DNA from: Niveispirillum cyanobacteriorum
GTDB taxonomy: Bacteria; Pseudomonadota; Alphaproteobacteria; Azospirillales; Azospirillaceae
Assembly: GCF_002868735.1 (NCBI RefSeq)
Contig: NZ_CP025613.1
Span: forward strand, 248,001-312,000
DNA length: 64,000 nt
Direction: 5' to 3'
The position numbers and the translations under genes were made by a program. Below, in pieces: positions 28,529-39,028 of this stretch (the first letter of the stretch is position 1; the number at the start of each line of letters is the position of its first letter). A model generated the notes under the pieces. The model made no database searches and was not told the origin of the DNA. It saw only the letters and a list, made by a program, of their open reading frames with translations.

Positions 28529-28820
28529 AGTCAGTGTATCGAGGTCAGCTATCGGATTGGTCTCACTCCTGCTGCGATAGGGCCTATCTTGGCTGACACC
28601 GCAAGGCATCTCGACGCGGCGTGACCCGAACACCGATCGACCCACGACCCGTGTCTTTCCCTGGAACTGTCGGCCGTACGAGATGCTTTGCGGCGAGGTT
28701 TCGCCTCGCTGGCGCATGACCCGAGAAGGGCCTGACATTCTGTCACGTGACTGTCTTGTCCAGGCGTCCCGCCCTGCGAAACCGCTCACCATCTCGATCA
28801 ATGGGTTCGAAGGGGGCATG
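28529..28820 (+). ncRNA. Candidate bridge RNA region of the IS110 element
   Basis: IS110-group elements encode a structured guide (bridge) RNA in the non-coding end before the transposase. Here that end has a hairpin GCGAGG/CCTCGC (28693-28709) and the palindrome GTCACGTGAC (28742-28751). The word AACACCGA at about 28630 is also present in the target just left of the insertion (28520-28527), as a target-guiding loop might be. The exact RNA ends and fold were not worked out. Confidence 0.4.
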
Positions 28821-29903
28821 ATGGTGTTGATTGAAGCTGAACGGACCCGCCTGATCGTCGGTGGCGTCGATACGCACAAGGACCTCCACGTCGCCGCCGT
28901 CGTCGATGAAAGCGACAGACTGCTTGGCACCAGCAGTTTCGCGACCACAAGGCAGGGCTATCGCCAAATGGTGACCTGGATGCGGTCCTTCGGCACACTC
29001 CGCCGCGTGGGAGTCGAGGCCACCGGCACCTATGGTGCGGGCCTGTTACGCCATCTTCAGGCCGCAGGGATAGAAGTCCTGGAAGTGACGTCACCGGACA
29101 AGGTTGATCGGCGACGACGTGGCAAGAGCGACGATCTCGATGCCGAAGCTGCGGCCCACGCCGCCTTTACCGGTAAGCGTGTTGCCACGCCGAAGCGGCG
29201 CGATGGCATGATCGAAGCCCTGCGTGTTCTCAAGTCCTGCCGGAATACGGCGGTGGCAGCACGTCGCGTTACCCTTCAGATGATCAGCAGTACCATTGTC
29301 GCGGCGCCGGAGGAATTGCGTGACATGTTGCGGACAATGACACGCATGCGACTTGTCCGGACATTGGCTGCTTGGCGGCCCGATCTCACAGACTATCGCA
29401 ACCCGCTCTCAGCCTATCGGATCGCGCTGAAATCCCTCGCCCGGCGATATGTCGAATTGCATGATGAGATCGCCGAACTTGATACCATGATCGCAAGTAT
29501 TGTCGGTGAACTCGTCCCCGACCTGGTCGCGCCCAATGCCATCGGCCATGAGACGGCGGCTCAGCTTCTCATCACCGCCGGTGACAATCCGGAGCGGCTG
29601 TCCTCTGAGGCCAGCTTTGCTGCGCTTTGCGGGGTAAGCCCTGTTCCGGCATCGTCCGGGAAAATAGTCAGGCATCGATTGAACCGCGGTGGGGACCGAG
29701 CCGCCAACAGCGCCCTGCACATTATCGCCATCGGTCGTCTTCGGACTGACAGTCGGACCCAGGCTTATGTTGCCCGCCGGATCGCTGACGGGCACTCCAA
29801 GTTAGAAGCAATTCGCTGCCTCAAGCGCTACATCGCCCGGGAGGTCTTTACCATCATCCGAAGGCGACAGCGTGACATCAACGAGACACAGCTTGCTACT
29901 TGA
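28821..29903 (+). CDS. IS110-family DEDD transposase
   Basis: About 360 residues. The RuvC-like N-terminal domain shows GGVDTHKDLHVAAVVDESD (first Asp), VGVEATGTYGAGLLRHLQAA (Glu) and KVDRRRRGKSDDLDAEAAAH (Asp pair). The C-terminal Tnp_20 region has FAALCGVSPVPASSGKIVRH with the catalytic serine and RLNRGGDRAANSALHIIAI. The ATG at 28821 follows AAGGGGG by four bases; the frame is open to 28683. It cuts and joins DNA under RNA guidance in studied relatives. Confidence 0.93.
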   Translation: MVLIEAERTRLIVGGVDTHKDLHVAAVVDESDRLLGTSSFATTRQGYRQMVTWMRSFGTLRRVGVEATGTYGAGLLRHLQAAGIEVLEVTSPDKVDRRRRGKSDDLDAEAAAHAAFTGKRVATPKRRDGMIEALRVLKSCRNTAVAARRVTLQMISSTIVAAPEELRDMLRTMTRMRLVRTLAAWRPDLTDYRNPLSAYRIALKSLARRYVELHDEIAELDTMIASIVGELVPDLVAPNAIGHETAAQLLITAGDNPERLSSEASFAALCGVSPVPASSGKIVRHRLNRGGDRAANSALHIIAIGRLRTDSRTQAYVARRIADGHSKLEAIRCLKRYIAREVFTIIRRRQRDINETQLAT

Positions 29904-29919
29904 CACATAGAAGGGCTTC

Positions 29920-30216
29920 CAGGGCGGCCAATTCACCAGCCCGCGATTCACTGGCATCTTGACCGATGCTGGCATCAAGGTTTCCATGGATGGAAGGGGC
30001 CGCTGGATGGACAATGTGTTCATCGAACGGCTCTGGCGATCACTGAAATACGAATGCGTCTATCTCCACGCTTTCGAGACCGGCAGCGAGGCCAGGGCCG
30101 GGATCGGACGCTGGATCGATTACTACAATAGACAACGCCCGCATTCCGCGCTCGGGGGACAGACACCCGACGAGGCATACAGGCAAAGGGCGGACAGACT
30201 GTGTTTGGCGGCGTGA
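29920..30216 (+). pseudogene. IS3-family transposase OrfB, C-terminal part
   Basis: 99 codons (including stop) after the IS110 element: QGGQFTSPRFTGILTDAGIK, the catalytic Glu region FIERLWRSLKYECVYLHAFE and YYNRQRPHSALGGQTPDEAY. A short frame starting at 29959 could be read alone, but without the first two catalytic residues it would be inactive. Confidence 0.9.
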
Positions 30217-30276
30217 ACTGATCAGGACCAAGCTTAACGCCGAGCAAAAACTGTCCGCTCACCGGGGACCAGCTCT

Positions 30277-30820
30277 GCCACTGGGCGTCGAACAGCAGTT
30301 CATGGGTTTGCAGCAGATATGCGCGGACCAGGAATGCCCGGCGGTACGCCAGTTTGATATGCGCGACCTGCAATTTGGTACGATGACCGCCCAGCACGGC
30401 GTAATCCTCGCTCCAGTCGAACTGGAAGGCCTCGCCAGGGCGAAAACTCAGCGGAACAAAAACGCCGCGGCCCGTCGTCTGCTGCTCGCGTTGCCGCTCC
30501 GCCCGCCATTCACGGGCAAAGGCCGCCACGCGGTTATAGGAACCGGTGAACCCCAACGCGACCAGATCGGCGTGCATATGTTTCAAAGTTCGGCGCTGCT
30601 TGCGCGATTTGAAGGCCTCGGCCTTGAGCCAGCCTGCCAACTTGTCGGCGAACGGGTCCAGCTTGCAGGCGCGCTCCGGCACCAAGAATGTCGGTTCAAC
30701 CGTGCCAGCTTTCAAATACTTCTTGATGGTATTCCGCGACAGGCCGGTCCGACGCGCGATCTCCCGGATCGCCACTTTCTCACGCAAGGCCAAACGGCTG
30801 ATGGCATTCAAAAGTCCCAT
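30277..30820 (-). pseudogene. istA: IS21 transposase IstA, N-terminal part
   Basis: The first 181 residues: MGLLNAISRLALREKVAIRE, helix-turn-helix IARRTGLSRNTIKKYLKAG, and the start of the rve core FQFDWSEDYAVLGGHRTKLQ, ending LLFDAQW at the IS3 insertion. The residue after the join is the His of HGFRVFGG, in frame. Confidence 0.88.
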
Positions 30821-30933
30821 GTCGATTACTCCAGTGCCCCTCGTCGCTCAACGCGAAGGGGGAACGGTCACATGTGTCAATTCTCAATGGAAATAAGCCG
30901 CCATCCCGGGTCAATTCCGCGTGGAAATCAACA

Positions 30934-31137
30934 ACCAGACTCACTGCCATCCGTCTTGGCGCCGAAATCGCCGCCAGACTTGTGGGTAATTGAAAGGCTC
31001 ACCGGACGCGTGCGTCGAGTATGGCCAAGCTGCCCTTGACATTGCCGATTAGAGAACGCCATTGGACGTGATCACCCCTCCCTCCCTGATGCAGGGACGG
31101 GTTACTGCTGCGATCCGGGTCGTTGCAATGTCCTAAA
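30934..31137. other. Gene-free right edge of the island
   Basis: About 200 bases between the IS21 end and the groEL terminator. A short frame reads RLTAIRLGAEIAARLVGN before a stop, perhaps the end of a lost gene. No match to the truncated oxidoreductase or the SGNH hydrolase was seen. Confidence 0.45.
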
Positions 31138-31175
31138 GAAAGACCCCCGCCACATCACTCTGGCGGGGGTCTTCG
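31138..31175 (-). terminator. groESL terminator
   Basis: A perfect 13-base stem (31140-31152 with 31161-31173) and eight-base loop. On the minus strand it is followed by a T-rich run. It lies 37 bases after the groEL stop. Confidence 0.88.
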
Positions 31176-31211
31176 TAATCCAGCCTGTTTGGCTGAACGA
31201 CCGTAGACTTC

Positions 31212-32882
<1,671 letters not shown>

Positions 32883-32907
32883 TCAGGTGTAGATCAGGTG
32901 ATCCGAC

Positions 32908-33198
32908 TCAGGCGTTCAGGACGCCCATGATGTCGCTTTCCTTCATGATCAGGTATTCGACACCGTCGATCTTCACCTCGGTACCAGACCACTTGCCGAA
33001 CAGGACGCGGTCGCCGGCCTTGACGTCCAGAGCCACCAGCTTGCCGGACTCGTCACGGGCACCGGAACCCACGGCGACCACCTCGCCCTCCTGGGGCTTC
33101 TCAGAGGCAGTGTCGGGGATGATGATGCCGCCGGCCGTCTTCTTTTCGGACTCAACGCGCTTGACCACGACGCGGTCGTGCAGCGGACGGAACTTCAT
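32908..33198 (-). CDS. groES: Co-chaperonin GroES
   Basis: A 96-residue lid protein for GroEL. ATG 33198 gives the standard [20 protein letters not shown] and has GGGAGA seven bases ahead; the frame is open to 33252. The mobile loop is [16 protein letters not shown] and the roof region is followed by [20 protein letters not shown]. Confidence 0.97.
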   Translation of the reverse strand: MKFRPLHDRVVVKRVESEKKTAGGIIIPDTASEKPQEGEVVAVGSGARDESGKLVALDVKAGDRVLFGKWSGTEVKIDGVEYLIMKESDIMGVLNA

Positions 33199-33245
33199 AG
33201 GATCTCTCCCTGAAAAGGCAAAAGGGTTTGGGCGTGAGCCTGTTG

Positions 33246-33272
33246 TTAGCACTCATGCCCGGTGAGTGCCAA
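33246..33272 (-). promoter_or_regulatory. CIRCE operator (HrcA site)
   Basis: TTAGCACTC, nine bases, GAGTGCCAA. This matches the CIRCE consensus TTAGCACTC-N9-GAGTGCTAA with one mismatch. It sits in the groES leader, so HrcA would repress groESL until heat shock. Confidence 0.93.
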
Positions 33273-33274
33273 TG

Positions 33275-33302
33275 AGCTAATCAACCCGACCCCGACTGTC
33301 AA
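33275..33302 (-). promoter_or_regulatory. groESL promoter
   Basis: On the minus strand TTGACA (33302-33297) is followed after about 16-17 bases by a weak -10 near TTAGCT, just upstream of the CIRCE element. The -10 call is uncertain. Confidence 0.55.
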
Positions 33303-33353
33303 GGATGGTGGTGTCATAATTCGATGAAGTTGCCATGACATAGAGGAAGGGCA

Positions 33354-34325
33354 GTGGCTGGACGGGTTGCCAGCGCCCGCCGGTCGGAGTATGGCAAGGG
33401 CATGAGCGACGCCGATACAATGTTCCTATTCGACCGGCCCCTGATCCGCCAGCGGCGCGACCGCGCGGCATCTGGGCTTTCCGCCCATGATTTCCTGCTA
33501 CGCGAGGTGGCGGACAGGCTGGGGGAGCGGCTGGACATGATCCGGCGCGACTTCCCGCGCGTCCTGAGTCTGGGCAGCCATGGCGGAGAGGTCGAGGCGG
33601 CCTTGAAGGGGCGCAACGGGATCGCGCATATGGTGCATGCCGACCTGTCCCCAGCCATGGCGCGGCTGGCCGGCGCGAATACCGGCAGCCCGGCACTGGC
33701 AGCCGACGAGGAGGCGCTGCCCTTCGCGCACAATAGCTTTGACATGGTCATTTCCAATCTGTCGCTGCATTGGGTGAACGACCTGCCGGGGGCGATGATC
33801 CAGGCGCGTCAGGTGCTGCGGCCCGATGGGCTGTTCATTGCCGCCATGCTGGGTGGGGACAGTTTGTTTGAGCTGCGCCGGTCGCTGATGGAAGTCGAGA
33901 TGGAGGTGACGGGCGGCGTGTCGGCCCGGATCAGCCCCATGGCCGGTATCCGCGATGCCGCCGGATTGCTGCAGCGGGCTGGTTTCGCCCTGCCGGTCGC
34001 GGATATGGACACGCTGACCGTCAGCTATCCTGACCCGTTCCGCCTGATGCGCGACCTGCGCGGCATGGGAGAGACTAATGCCGCCCTGTCGCGTCTGAAG
34101 CGCCCGACCCGGCGCGAGGTCATCGTGCGTGCCGCAGAACGTTATATGGAGCTGTTCCGCGAGGAGGATGGCACCGTGCCGGCCACGTTCGACGTGATCT
34201 TCCTGGCCGGATGGTCACCGGATGCATCGGTGCAGCAGCAGCCCGCCAAACGGGGCAGTGCCTCGCACCGGCTGGCCGAGGCCTTGAACAGCATTGAGCA
34301 GTCGACCGGTGTGAAGCCGCATTGA
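33354..34325 (+). CDS. SAM-dependent methyltransferase, NDUFAF5/BioC-like
   Basis: A class I methyltransferase of 323 residues from GTG 33354 (GAGG seven bases ahead) or 307 from ATG 33402. It starts FLFDRPLIRQRRDRAA, a mark of the NDUFAF5 (C20orf7) family. The SAM site is RVLSLGSHGGEVEAAL, then HADLSPAMARLA, ADEEALPFAHNSFDMVISNL and SLHWVNDLPGAM. In mitochondria NDUFAF5 hydroxylates complex I; the bacterial role is uncertain. It is divergent from groES. Confidence 0.82.
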   Translation: MAGRVASARRSEYGKGMSDADTMFLFDRPLIRQRRDRAASGLSAHDFLLREVADRLGERLDMIRRDFPRVLSLGSHGGEVEAALKGRNGIAHMVHADLSPAMARLAGANTGSPALAADEEALPFAHNSFDMVISNLSLHWVNDLPGAMIQARQVLRPDGLFIAAMLGGDSLFELRRSLMEVEMEVTGGVSARISPMAGIRDAAGLLQRAGFALPVADMDTLTVSYPDPFRLMRDLRGMGETNAALSRLKRPTRREVIVRAAERYMELFREEDGTVPATFDVIFLAGWSPDASVQQQPAKRGSASHRLAEALNSIEQSTGVKPH

Positions 34326-34346
34326 GGGTGAGGGGTGGCCAGCCCC

Positions 34347-36203
34347 TTACACCCAGTCCTTCCACATCTGCCGATAGGCCGCTTCCACCTGTTCTGCGAA
34401 ACCATAGGCATCGCAGAGGGGACTGGCCTTCATGCGGGGACGCAAGGTCTGGCGCAGTGTTTCCAGTCGGTCCAGATCACCCGCCAGCCCCGCGGCGATG
34501 TCGAGATAGGCATCGGGGCTGTCGGCGACCAGATCGTCATGGCCGACACGGTGCAGCAGGCTGGCCGTGACGCGGGCGACATGGTGGGTGCCGCGCAGGC
34601 TGACCACGGGCACACCCATCCACAACGCCTCGCAACTGGTCGTGGTGCCGTTATAGGGGAACGGGTCCAGCGCGATATCCAGCCGGTCATAGGCGCGCAG
34701 ATGGTCGCCCTGGTCCGGGTTTTGCGGCAGCAGGTCCACCCGATCGGGCGTGACGCCGTTCGTCGTGAACAGCGACTGATAACGGGCCAGCGTGGCGGGA
34801 TCGGCGAAAGGTTTGCTTTTCAGGATCAGGCGCGCGCCGGGCACGCGCAGCAGAAGGGCTGACCAGAGCGCCACCACTTCCGGTGTCACCTTGGCGCTGT
34901 TATTGAATGAACCGAACGTGACATGGCCGTTGCGCCGGGCGGGCAGGGGGCCGGCGGGTGCAGTTTCCTGCGCCGGACGGAAACAGAGAAAGCCATCTTC
35001 CAGCCGGACCAGTTTCTCCACATGCCAGCCATCGGTTACGTCCGGCGGGTCAGCGATGGCGTCGGTCAGGCGGTAATCCATGGCCGTCATGCCGGTTCCA
35101 TCAGGATAGCCCAGCCAGGAGACCTGGATGGGGGCCGGCTTGCGCGCGAAGATCAACGGGCGGCAGTCGCAGGTATGGCCCGCCACGTCGACCAGGATGT
35201 CGATGCTGTCGGCTCTGATGCGCTCCGCCGCCTCATCATCGGTCAAGCCAGTCAGGGGGACCCAGTGGCCGGTGATGGCCTGGAACCGGGCCGTGACGGC
35301 ATCGCTGCGCCGGGAGATGGGGTAGCAAAAAATCTCTACCTGTGACCGGTCGTGCCCGCGCAGCAGCGGTTCCAGAAAGCAGGAGACGGCGTGAGCACAG
35401 AAATCCGGCGAGACATAGCCGATGCGTAGACGCCGGTCCGGGGTGCGATCATTGCTGAAGGTTTTGCGGCTGGCCGTGGTGAGCGCGGTGGCATGTCGTT
35501 CGCCCCAATGCCGGTGGGCACGGAAAATCACCTCCGGCGGTACATGCGGTGTGTAATGCAGGGCGAATAACAGGTTGGAATGCAGCAATGACAGGGTCGG
35601 GTGCTGTTCCAGTGCATGTTGCAGAAGGGTGATGGCATCCGTGGCGCGGCCCTGTTCCTTCAGCACCTCCCCCAGGTTTACATAGGGTTGCGGCAGGCCC
35701 GGCTGTAGGCGCAGGGCTGTACGATAGCACTCCATAGCCTGGGTCAACTCGGATGCTGACTTGTGCATGTCGCCCAGGTTTGACCAGGCCTCCGCCATGT
35801 CGGGCCGGATGCGTACAGCGCGGCGATAGGCCTGACGGGCTTGGTCAGCCCCACCTAGATTGCGTAGAATGTTGCCCAGATTGAACCACGCTTCGGCATA
35901 ATCCGGTTTCAGCGCGACCGCCATCATCGCAACCTTGGCTGCCTGTGTCTCCTGTCCCATGTCGGATAAGACGCAGGTGAGGTTATTCAGGACGTGGGCA
36001 TCCTCGGGATTGGCGCGCACGGCCCGGCGATAGCAGGCGACCGCGTCATCCCAACGCCGCTGCGCGCGCAGCAGGATGGCGTAATTGTTGTTGGCATAGG
36101 GATGATCGGGATTGGCAGCCAGAACTTGCCGGTACAGGTTTTCGGCCTCTGCCAGCTTGCCTTCCTTGTGCATGGCGAGTGCCGTATCGAACAGGTTGGT
36201 CAA
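34347..36203 (-). CDS. TPR protein with GT41 (O-GlcNAc transferase-like) domain
   Basis: A 618-residue cytoplasmic glycosyltransferase. About six TPRs fill residues 1-205 (AENLYRQVLAANPDHPYANN, AEAWFNLGNILRNLGGADQA). The GT41/SPINDLY catalytic region follows: LRIGYVSPDFCAHAVSCFLE, DILVDVAGHTCDCRPLIFAR, PAPIQVSWLGYPDGTGMTAM, VTFGSFNNSAKVTPEVVALW and FPYNGTTTSCEALWMGVPVV. Relatives glycosylate proteins on Ser/Thr or Asn. It overlaps the next upstream gene by four bases. A role on flagellin or the nearby giant surface protein is inference. Confidence 0.9.
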   Translation of the reverse strand: MTNLFDTALAMHKEGKLAEAENLYRQVLAANPDHPYANNNYAILLRAQRRWDDAVACYRRAVRANPEDAHVLNNLTCVLSDMGQETQAAKVAMMAVALKPDYAEAWFNLGNILRNLGGADQARQAYRRAVRIRPDMAEAWSNLGDMHKSASELTQAMECYRTALRLQPGLPQPYVNLGEVLKEQGRATDAITLLQHALEQHPTLSLLHSNLLFALHYTPHVPPEVIFRAHRHWGERHATALTTASRKTFSNDRTPDRRLRIGYVSPDFCAHAVSCFLEPLLRGHDRSQVEIFCYPISRRSDAVTARFQAITGHWVPLTGLTDDEAAERIRADSIDILVDVAGHTCDCRPLIFARKPAPIQVSWLGYPDGTGMTAMDYRLTDAIADPPDVTDGWHVEKLVRLEDGFLCFRPAQETAPAGPLPARRNGHVTFGSFNNSAKVTPEVVALWSALLLRVPGARLILKSKPFADPATLARYQSLFTTNGVTPDRVDLLPQNPDQGDHLRAYDRLDIALDPFPYNGTTTSCEALWMGVPVVSLRGTHHVARVTASLLHRVGHDDLVADSPDAYLDIAAGLAGDLDRLETLRQTLRPRMKASPLCDAYGFAEQVEAAYRQMWKDWV

Positions 36204-38014
36204 GGCGTACCCCCTTGGCGCAGCAGGCTGGCATCGGCCAGGATGGAGCGCAGTTTGTTCGCTGCCTGGTCCCAGGTGAAATTGCTCAGCAGATGGGCGC
36301 TGGCATCGGGCAGGGCGTGGTCGCGTCCGGCGATGATATCGGCGATGATGGCAGCCGCTGCCTCCTCATCCGGGTTCCACCAGTCCAGACCGAAGAAAGG
36401 CTCCCACGGCTCGTTGCTGTAGGGCAGATGGGCGGGTCCGGTCGTGGACGGGATCATGCGGGCGAAGCGCCCATTCAGGTAATCCAGGTAGGAACTGTGG
36501 GCCGGCGCGATCAGGCCGATCCCCATGGCGCCGGCTTTGGATAAGGGCAGGTCCCAGCCCTCGCCATGCGATAGGCTCCAGTAATAATTGGAGGCGCGGA
36601 ACAGGCCCGTCATCTCCGCTTCGCTCAAGGGCTGGTCGACCAGCACGATGGGCGCAGCGTCGGCGAAGGAACGGCCCACATGTTCCTGCGTCTGGCGGAC
36701 GATGGTTGCCAAGTGCCGGCGCGCCGCGTCCGTCCCGCCCTTACCGGGCTTCAGGATCAGGACGGCATCGTCGCCGCGGTTCGTTGCGCGCAGCCAGACA
36801 CGCAGCACACCGTCCAGGTTCTTGCGCGGGATGGCGTCCGACACGTTGAGGAAACGGTGGCGGTAGCTGGCGACCGAGCGACCGCCGCCATCGACCAGGA
36901 CCAGCGGCGGGGCATCCGCCGCCGCCGGTTCAGCATCCACGCCCAAGGGGCAGACGCGGATACGATCCTCCGGATAGCCCTGGCTGGCCCAGGCGAGGCG
37001 TGAGCTTTCCGTCGGTACGATCACCATGTCGGCATTCAGGCTCTGTTTCGCCCAGGTGGGAGAGATGCGCGGGCCTTCGAACATGGAATAGAGGATGGTG
37101 GTAAGGCCGGGAATGGGTTCCACGGCCAGGGGGACCATGATGTTGATGGCCGCCTTGGCACCCACGGGTGCCTCCAGCGGTTCGTCCTTCCAGGTCTCAT
37201 GCCCGAAAATGCCAACCACCTGCAATGGTACGGCCTGCTTGCGCAGCGTCTGGATGTAGCGGCGGCCCATATGCGCATAGCCAGAGGCGGTAGAGAAGGG
37301 ACCGCGCAGCAGGATGCCATCGCCGGCCCCCGGTCCCCGGGCGGCGGCGGACTGGCTGGCGGCGTGATACCGCTGGCAGCGCAGTGCATGCTTGATCCCA
37401 TCATCATTGGCGGGGTCGAGCTTCAATGCCCGGCGCAACGGGTGCAGGGCTGCTTGCCACTGTCCACGACGCATCATGGCACCCGCCCGCTGCACATAGG
37501 CGTAGGTGTTCTGCGGGTTCAGCGCGGCGGCGGCATCCAGCGCCATGATCGTCCGGTCCAGGTCGCGCGGTGCCCAGGCCAGCGACTGGTTGATGCGGAT
37601 ATTTTCATCATGGGGCGACAGGCGCGCGGCGCGGTCGGCCAGGCGGGTCGCCGCCTCCCGGTCGCCCCGCCAAGTGTTGCACAGCAATCCCAACCGGTCG
37701 ATGGCGATGGCGCTGGCGGGGTTCAGCACCGCCAGGTGCCGCAGCCACCGCCAAGCCGCCTCCTGTTCGCCTGCGTTCAGCAGGGCGATGCAGAGATTGG
37801 TGACCAGATGCTCATGATCGGGCCAGCGCGCGGCGGCGGCCCGCAGGATGCCGATCCCTTCCGTCGCCGGCTGTCCCGATGTCAGGCAGACGCCCAGCAG
37901 ATTATGGGCCAGCGGGTCGTCGGGCGCTTCCGCCAGGGCCTGGCGGGCGGCGGCGGTGGCCTCCGCTGCCTGTCCGGCGCGGTGAAGGGCGACGGCGTGG
38001 CTATAGGCGTCCAT
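36200..38014 (-). CDS. TPR-containing glycosyltransferase (GT4-like)
   Basis: A protein of 604 residues from ATG 38014 (AGGT six bases ahead, overlapping the hldD stop); the frame is open to 38059. The N-terminal 215 residues are TPR-like (MDAYSHAVALHRAGQAAEAT, NTYAYVQRAGAMMRRGQWQA). The C-terminal half is a GT-B fold with RFLNVSDAIPRKNLDGVLRV, AVLILKPGKGG and SLSHGEGWDLPLSKAGAMGI, the usual nucleotide-sugar site. The acceptor is unknown. It lies between hldD and the GT41 gene in one tight operon. Confidence 0.85.
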   Translation of the reverse strand: MDAYSHAVALHRAGQAAEATAAARQALAEAPDDPLAHNLLGVCLTSGQPATEGIGILRAAAARWPDHEHLVTNLCIALLNAGEQEAAWRWLRHLAVLNPASAIAIDRLGLLCNTWRGDREAATRLADRAARLSPHDENIRINQSLAWAPRDLDRTIMALDAAAALNPQNTYAYVQRAGAMMRRGQWQAALHPLRRALKLDPANDDGIKHALRCQRYHAASQSAAARGPGAGDGILLRGPFSTASGYAHMGRRYIQTLRKQAVPLQVVGIFGHETWKDEPLEAPVGAKAAINIMVPLAVEPIPGLTTILYSMFEGPRISPTWAKQSLNADMVIVPTESSRLAWASQGYPEDRIRVCPLGVDAEPAAADAPPLVLVDGGGRSVASYRHRFLNVSDAIPRKNLDGVLRVWLRATNRGDDAVLILKPGKGGTDAARRHLATIVRQTQEHVGRSFADAAPIVLVDQPLSEAEMTGLFRASNYYWSLSHGEGWDLPLSKAGAMGIGLIAPAHSSYLDYLNGRFARMIPSTTGPAHLPYSNEPWEPFFGLDWWNPDEEAAAAIIADIIAGRDHALPDASAHLLSNFTWDQAANKLRSILADASLLRQGGTP

Positions 38015-38018
38015 CGCG

Positions 38019-39011
38019 TTACCTGTAGGGGTCGGGCTGGGACAGGAAGTGGCGGACATAGTCTGTCACCCCATCCTCCAGTCCCGTCATGGGGGCCGTG
38101 TAGCCGGCGGCGCGTAGCCGGTCCAGCTTACCTTGGGTGAAATACTGGTACTTGGCGCGCAGATGATCGGGCATGTCGACATAGTCGATGGTCGGCTCGC
38201 GGCCCACAGCACGGTACAAAGCCGTGATCAGATCGGCGAAGGATCGCGCCTGACCGGAGCCGACATTGAAAATGCCGCTGACATCAGGATGGTCCAGTAG
38301 CCAGAGTACGACATCCACGCAATCGCGGACATAGACGAAGTCCCGCAATTGTCCGCCATCGGCATAATCAGGTCGGTGCGACTTGAACAGGCGCACGCGC
38401 CCACCGGTAGCGGCGATGGCGTGGTTCTTGGCCACCACGCTCATCATCTCGCCTTTATGATATTCGTTGGGGCCATAGACATTGAAGAATTTCAGGCCGG
38501 CCCAGTGCGGCGGGCGGCGGCGGCCCCGGCGCACCTGATCAATCACGAACCGGTCGAAGGCGAGCTTCGACCAGCCATAGGCGTTGAGTGGGCGCAAAGC
38601 CGCCAGGGCTGCCGGGTCATTATCGTCGAAGAAGCCCTTGCTGCCATCGCCATAGGTGGCGGCGGAGGAGGCATAGATCAGGGGCACGTCATGGGCGGTA
38701 CACCAATCCCACAGCAGGGTGGAGACGCCGATATTCGTCTCGACGATCAGATCGGCATCGGTTTCCGTGGTGGCCGAGATGGCGCCCATATGCAGCACGG
38801 CCTTCACCGACCCGCTGCGGGCCACCAGGAAGGACGCAAGCTGATCCGGCTCCACGAACCCGGTCACCAGATGCTTGGCCAGATTGCGCCATTTGTCGCC
38901 GGACCCCAGCCGGTCGCAGACCACCACCTCTTCCCCGCGCGCGGCCAGGGCCGCGACGAGGTTGGAGCCGATGAAGCCGGCCCCGCCGGTAATGAGAATC
39001 AAGCCGGTCAT
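38019..39011 (-). CDS. hldD: ADP-L-glycero-D-manno-heptose 6-epimerase
   Basis: A 330-residue short-chain dehydrogenase/epimerase making the heptose of LPS inner core. ATG 39011 gives MTGLILITGGAGFIGSNLVA with the NAD-binding loop. Other features are HMGAISATTETDADLIVETN, the serine of YASSAATYGDGSKGF, the catalytic YGWSKLAFD and FNVYGPNEYHKGEMMSVVAK, all typical of HldD. TTG 39032 would overlap the upstream stop. It sits among glycosyltransferases of the same operon. Confidence 0.93.
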   Translation of the reverse strand: MTGLILITGGAGFIGSNLVAALAARGEEVVVCDRLGSGDKWRNLAKHLVTGFVEPDQLASFLVARSGSVKAVLHMGAISATTETDADLIVETNIGVSTLLWDWCTAHDVPLIYASSAATYGDGSKGFFDDNDPAALAALRPLNAYGWSKLAFDRFVIDQVRRGRRRPPHWAGLKFFNVYGPNEYHKGEMMSVVAKNHAIAATGGRVRLFKSHRPDYADGGQLRDFVYVRDCVDVVLWLLDHPDVSGIFNVGSGQARSFADLITALYRAVGREPTIDYVDMPDHLRAKYQYFTQGKLDRLRAAGYTAPMTGLEDGVTDYVRHFLSQPDPYR

Positions 39012-39028
39012 CGCGTCATACCTGCTGG

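Larger units (their letters stand above)
28529..29919 (+). mobile_element. IS110-family element (about 1391 bp)
   Basis: Boundaries were set by the restored IS3 orfB frame; a shared C makes them uncertain by one base. There are no clear terminal repeats and no long target duplication, as expected for IS110. The 5' non-coding end is about 290 bases and the 3' end only about 16, the layout of the IS110 group rather than IS1111. Confidence 0.88.
27621..30276 (+). mobile_element. IS3-family element in istA, itself split by IS110
   Basis: Perfect 29-base inverted repeats lie at the two ends (27621-27649 and 30248-30276), starting AGAGCTGGTCCCCGG. GCC is duplicated at 27618-27620 and 30277-30279. 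A second inverted block, TAAGCTTGGT, lies just inside. Removing the element with one GCC restores istA. Without IS110 the element is 1265 bp, normal for IS3. Confidence 0.9.
25775..30933 (-). mobile_element. IS21-family element carrying nested IS3 and IS110
   Basis: Perfect 31-base terminal inverted repeats lie at 25775-25805 and 30903-30933, starting TGTTGATTTCCACGCGGAA. Without its 2656-base insert (and the 3-base duplication) the element is about 2.5 kb, normal for IS21. It encodes istA and istB on the minus strand. No target duplication is seen at its outer edges. Confidence 0.92.

Noticed and set aside
16213..31137. tRNA-linked genomic island with integrase
   Set aside because: No tRNA gene, integrase or attachment repeats were found; the island looks built by insertion sequences.
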